From: CAZAKZ01 sp964485695
Lineage (GTDB): Bacteria > Planctomycetota > JAFGQW01
NCBI GenBank assembly: GCA_964485695.1
Contig: CAZAKZ010000208.1
Coordinates: forward strand, 1-8,259
Direction: 5' to 3'
DNA: 8,259 bases
This document shows positions 5,843 to 8,259 of the stretch, in pieces. Position 1 is the first letter of the stretch. Each line of letters opens with the position of its first letter. The notes under the pieces are model-generated. The model was not told the DNA's origin. It searched no databases and saw nothing but the letters and a program-made list of their open reading frames with translations. The position numbers were made by a program, and so were the translations under genes.

Positions 5843-7150
5843 TCAGATGCACACCATGATCAGGTTGCTGATGTCCACGACTCCGGTCGCGTCCATGACC
5901 ACGGCCACCCAGACGAAGTCCAGCCCGACCCTGGTTCCGATGTTGAAGTAGACATCCTTCTCGCCGTTTGAATCCAGCATCCCCTGGGAGGCGTACCCGA
6001 GAATGCCGCTCACGGCCAGGGACGTGAACAGATCCGGCGCCAGCCACAGCTCCAGCCCCTTTGGCGGGAACACGATGGGAGAGGCGGCGTAGCCGAGGAA
6101 GCTCGGCGCCAGGACGTAGAGTTTACCGGCGTGGGCCTTGCCGAAGTTCAGGTGGAAGTTCCGGTCAGTCGGCGTCTTGACCTGGGTCCAGCTGGTCAGC
6201 TGCGCCTCCTCGATCTCGCGAGCGGTGCGGTAGGAACCGACGGGCATCGAGATGATGGAAATCGCGGTTGGACTGGCAGCGGCCAGATCGGTCTTGTAGA
6301 CCTTGTCATCCCCGTTGAAACAGATGTAGGCGACACGCCCCGGTGCTTCCCACGGCTCGTTCCAGACACCGGCATAGACCGAGCCCGGATTGGGGATGTT
6401 GAGCTGGATGGTCTTCTGGGTCCCGGTATTGAGGTCGACCTGCATGAAGCCCCTGAGGGTGGGATTGGCGATCCAGGTGTAGAGGTATCGGTCCTCGTGG
6501 ATCAAGGCGTCTCGGATACAGGGCTGGGCAAGGGTGCATATCACGGCGGGAGCCAGGGTGGTCGGGCTCGTCTGGAGCGCCCATCTCGTCACGGTCAGGT
6601 CAACGGTCTGGCCCACCCCGATGAAGTGGCCGGAATTGTGGGGATCGGCGTAGCCGTCGGACTCGGGCTTTGCGATACCGTTCGGTACGTACTGGTTCAC
6701 GGCAAACGTCTTGTTGTTCAGGTCGATGAGGGCGGTGTTCTGCACCGTGGTGGGCGACGTGCTCACCGTGTTCACATCCATGACCCAGAGGCCGGGCCCG
6801 CCGATGGCCTCGTTGTTGACAGTGGGAACGAGGGGGGATCCCAGGATCCTGTTGGCCGGATCGATCACCACCGTTGTCCAGGTGTTGCTGGAGATGTCGT
6901 AGCGACCGATACCGTTCAGAGTGCGCCAGCCCACGTAGAGGCCGCCGTCGTGGTGGAAGCAGTAGCCGCGGATGTTGGGGTCGGACACGATGGTCAGCGT
7001 GGTGGAAGTCTGGTTGACCGGATCGATCCTGTGCAGGTAGTAGAGGGTCGTCGGGCTGGATGAATAATCCTGGATCACTGCGACCTGAGTCAGGGCCGGC
7101 GCGACAAACAGGCCGACCAGCAGGAGACACACGAGGATGAAGCGACGCAT
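5843..7150 (-). CDS. Exported propeller-like protein of unknown function with a conserved C-terminal domain
   Basis: The 435-residue protein starts with MRRFILVCLLLVGLFVAPAL, a clear signal peptide cleaved around 19-22. Residues 22 to about 330 are beta-rich with recurring strand pairs such as TLYYLHRIDPVNQTSTTLTI, GGLYVGWRTLNGIGRYDIS, GLWVMDVNTV, ALIDLNNKTFAV, RYLYTWIANPTLRGFMQVDL and KVYKTDLAAA. This pattern fits a beta-propeller, but I recognise no enzyme or binding family. From about 332 a separate domain begins (FHLNFGKAHAGKLYVLAPS) and ends with LAPDLF, GMLDSNGEKDV and DISNLIMVCI. It resembles the C-terminal domain of the neighbouring surface protein. The start at 7150 has a perfect AGGAGG 6 bases upstream. 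An upstream in-frame start at 7288 would add 46 residues before the signal peptide and is rejected. The gene has its own candidate promoter at 7227-7255. Its stop is 10 bases from that of the converging + strand gene. Confidence 0.8.
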   Translation of the reverse strand: MRRFILVCLLLVGLFVAPALTQVAVIQDYSSSPTTLYYLHRIDPVNQTSTTLTIVSDPNIRGYCFHHDGGLYVGWRTLNGIGRYDISSNTWTTVVIDPANRILGSPLVPTVNNEAIGGPGLWVMDVNTVSTSPTTVQNTALIDLNNKTFAVNQYVPNGIAKPESDGYADPHNSGHFIGVGQTVDLTVTRWALQTSPTTLAPAVICTLAQPCIRDALIHEDRYLYTWIANPTLRGFMQVDLNTGTQKTIQLNIPNPGSVYAGVWNEPWEAPGRVAYICFNGDDKVYKTDLAAASPTAISIISMPVGSYRTAREIEEAQLTSWTQVKTPTDRNFHLNFGKAHAGKLYVLAPSFLGYAASPIVFPPKGLELWLAPDLFTSLAVSGILGYASQGMLDSNGEKDVYFNIGTRVGLDFVWVAVVMDATGVVDISNLIMVCI

Positions 7151-7156
7151 TGATAT

Positions 7157-7162
7157 CCTCCT
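7157..7162 (-). promoter_or_regulatory. Perfect Shine-Dalgarno that sets the start at 7150
   Basis: On the minus strand AGGAGG lies 6 bases before the ATG at 7150. This shows the organism uses canonical Shine-Dalgarno initiation and fixes the start at the signal peptide. Confidence 0.75.
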
Positions 7163-7226
7163 GACTTTGAAAGCTGGGTTCTCCGGGATAGCTCTTGCGC
7201 CACGTCCCCCCCATGCCTCGTCCCCC

Positions 7227-7255
7227 ATTGTCCCCGGCAGCCGCAGATCTGTCAA
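7227..7255 (-). promoter_or_regulatory. Near-consensus sigma-70-type promoter for the 435-residue exported protein
   Basis: Read on the minus strand, a perfect TTGACA (7255-7250) is followed after exactly 17 bases by GACAAT (7232-7227), four of six matches to the -10 consensus. Transcription would begin near 7220, giving a leader of about 70 bases before the ATG at 7150. It lies in the 134-base gap between the two minus-strand genes, so the downstream gene can be transcribed on its own. Confidence 0.55.
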
Positions 7256-7284
7256 TCCTGAATGGACTTCTGACGGCTGAAAGG

Positions 7285-8259
7285 TCACTTCGTGATCGTG
7301 AGCGAGACCGTGTTCGAGATCGACTTGACGCCAAACGGGGCGGTCGGGTGATGGGTCACGAAGGCGGTGTGGAACCGAACGTCGATCAGGGCCGGGATAT
7401 TCGGGATACGGATTGTCGCCCTGGCCCGACCGTTCATGTCGAGCACTCCATGATAACCCTGGAAGACCCAGGGCCAGAGGCCGTAGATGGAGACCAGGAG
7501 AAGGTCGTCCGGATCCAGACCGACCATGCGGTTTCCAATGTGAATCGGTCCTGTGCCGAGAGAGGAACCGACCTGGTAGGGAAGCCCCCGAACCTCGGCG
7601 GCGGCAAGGTCGAGTGCAACCGTTCCGCCGGGACGGTAGGTGCCGGATGCGGTGAGGTCGTCCCTGAGGGAGATCTTCGCCACGAAGGCGTCATGAAATC
7701 CGCCGCTATACGTCAGAACCGGCCCGGTCTTGACGGGGAACGTACTTTGAGTGCTGAACGTGCACCCGGCAATGAATGCGTCTCCAGAGGCGTCCACCGC
7801 TATGCCCCTTCCTTCATCGCGATCCGATCCGCCGATATACCCGCAGTAGACTAGCGCAGATCCCTTGGTATCCACCTTCGCCACGAACGCGTCATAGGAG
7901 TAGCCTGTGGGTCCTCCGCCATGCGTCAGATCCGGTCCGACCTTGACCGGAAAGGTATTCTCGTCACTGGATGCCCTACCCGCGACGAACGCATGTCCGG
8001 AGGCGCCTACCGCGATTCTGCGGCCCCAATCGTTCAAGGATCCACCGATGTACCCGCAGTAGGCAAGCGACTTCCCCGACGCGCTCACCTTTGCCACGAA
8101 GGCTTCTTGGTTGCCGTTGTACGTCAGGTCCGGCCCGACAGTGACCGGAAACGTCTGATGGTCTGACCACGTGAATCCTGTCACGAACGCATTTCCTGCG
8201 GCATCCACCGCGATGCCGAAGCCCTCATCCTTGACACCCCCGCCGATGTAGCCGCAGTA
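7285..8259 (-). CDS. SBBP-repeat (beta-propeller) cell-surface protein, N-terminus outside the window
   Basis: The frame is open from the window edge (8259) to TGA at 7285-7287, giving 324 residues of a longer protein. It opens with three tandem repeats of 60-71 residues, each with the pattern YCGYIGG...D-x-G-x-x-IAV-x-A-x-G-x-AF-V/I-x-G...TFPV-x-x-GP-x-LT...AFVAK-V/I. This is the SBBP (seven-bladed propeller) repeat signature of large secreted or surface proteins. More repeats are expected upstream, with a signal peptide. From residue 198 a 127-residue C-terminal domain follows: GTYRPGGTVALDL, GLPYQVGSSLGTGP, LDPDDLLLVS, VFQGYHGVLDMNG, IRIPNIPAL and ISNTVSLTI. It resembles the tail of the adjacent 435-residue exported protein. 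GTG at 8208 is an internal codon, not the start. The role is probably structural, adhesive or cell-surface; no enzyme motif is visible. Confidence 0.85.
   Translation of the reverse strand, partial: YCGYIGGGVKDEGFGIAVDAAGNAFVTGFTWSDHQTFPVTVGPDLTYNGNQEAFVAKVSASGKSLAYCGYIGGSLNDWGRRIAVGASGHAFVAGRASSDENTFPVKVGPDLTHGGGPTGYSYDAFVAKVDTKGSALVYCGYIGGSDRDEGRGIAVDASGDAFIAGCTFSTQSTFPVKTGPVLTYSGGFHDAFVAKISLRDDLTASGTYRPGGTVALDLAAAEVRGLPYQVGSSLGTGPIHIGNRMVGLDPDDLLLVSIYGLWPWVFQGYHGVLDMNGRARATIRIPNIPALIDVRFHTAFVTHHPTAPFGVKSISNTVSLTITK
7669..8259 (-). repeat. Three tandem SBBP coding repeats
   Basis: Units run 8259-8062 (66 codons), 8061-7849 (71 codons) and 7848-7669 (60 codons). Each starts with TACTGCGG and encodes YCGYIGG. 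The similarity is visible in DNA: on the + strand the block ending each unit boundary reads close to ccgatgtacccgcagta. The first unit touches the window edge, so the array continues. The main length differences lie in the loop before DAFVAK or EAFVAK. Confidence 0.85.

Noticed and set aside
6131..7063. Plus-strand open frame of 310 codons opposite the 435-residue exported protein
   Set aside because: The Gly/Val/Asp-rich translation is a mirror of the minus-strand gene. That gene has a perfect Shine-Dalgarno, a signal peptide and a promoter.
7281..7300. Small inverted repeat TCAC-TTC-GTGA at the end of the SBBP gene
   Set aside because: A 4-bp stem with no T run, overlapping the coding end, is expected by chance and is not a terminator.
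7195..7854. Plus-strand open frame opposite the SBBP gene
   Set aside because: It is antisense to SBBP repeats and their C-terminal domain. It has no ribosome binding site or recognisable domain.

Overview
The window is GC-rich bacterial DNA from a bacterium with many large secreted proteins. The gene repertoire (an SBBP-repeat surface protein, a propeller plus FGE-like secreted protein, a GH38 mannosidase, a URO-D-like remnant) resembles Planctomycetota, Acidobacteriota or similar environmental phyla. That assignment is inference from gene content; there is no rRNA or other marker gene here.

Left part (1-934, + strand): the C-terminal end of a protein, possibly an M1-type metallopeptidase, ends at 320. 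A gene-poor stretch of about 370 bases follows, with a hairpin just after the stop codon and one plausible sigma-70-like promoter. Next is a small 79-residue reading frame (695-934) that begins like a larger conserved protein and then appears to lose the family sequence. Centre-left (996-3500): an intact cytoplasmic glycoside hydrolase family 38 alpha-mannosidase. Directly behind it (3508-3633) lies a short, internally deleted remnant of a uroporphyrinogen-decarboxylase-like (URO-D superfamily) gene. The mannosidase is therefore an intact gene flanked by broken or shortened ones.

Right part (3748-8259): three genes for exported proteins. A 694-residue protein on the + strand has a signal peptide, about six beta-propeller repeat units and a C-terminal formylglycine-generating-enzyme-like (SUMF1) domain that lacks one of the two catalytic cysteines of true FGE. 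It converges, with only 10 bases between stop codons, on two minus-strand genes. These are a 435-residue exported propeller-like protein of unknown function and, upstream of it, the 3' end of an SBBP-repeat surface protein that runs off the window. The last two share a similar C-terminal domain, which suggests a common secretion, anchoring or assembly module. A near-consensus promoter (TTGACA, 17-base spacer, GACAAT) sits between them.

No RNA genes, CRISPR arrays, insertion sequences or phage genes were seen. I found no clear new defence or metabolic system. The most interesting points are the gene remnants around the mannosidase, the cysteine-lacking FGE-like propeller fusion and the shared C-terminal domain of the neighbouring exported proteins.
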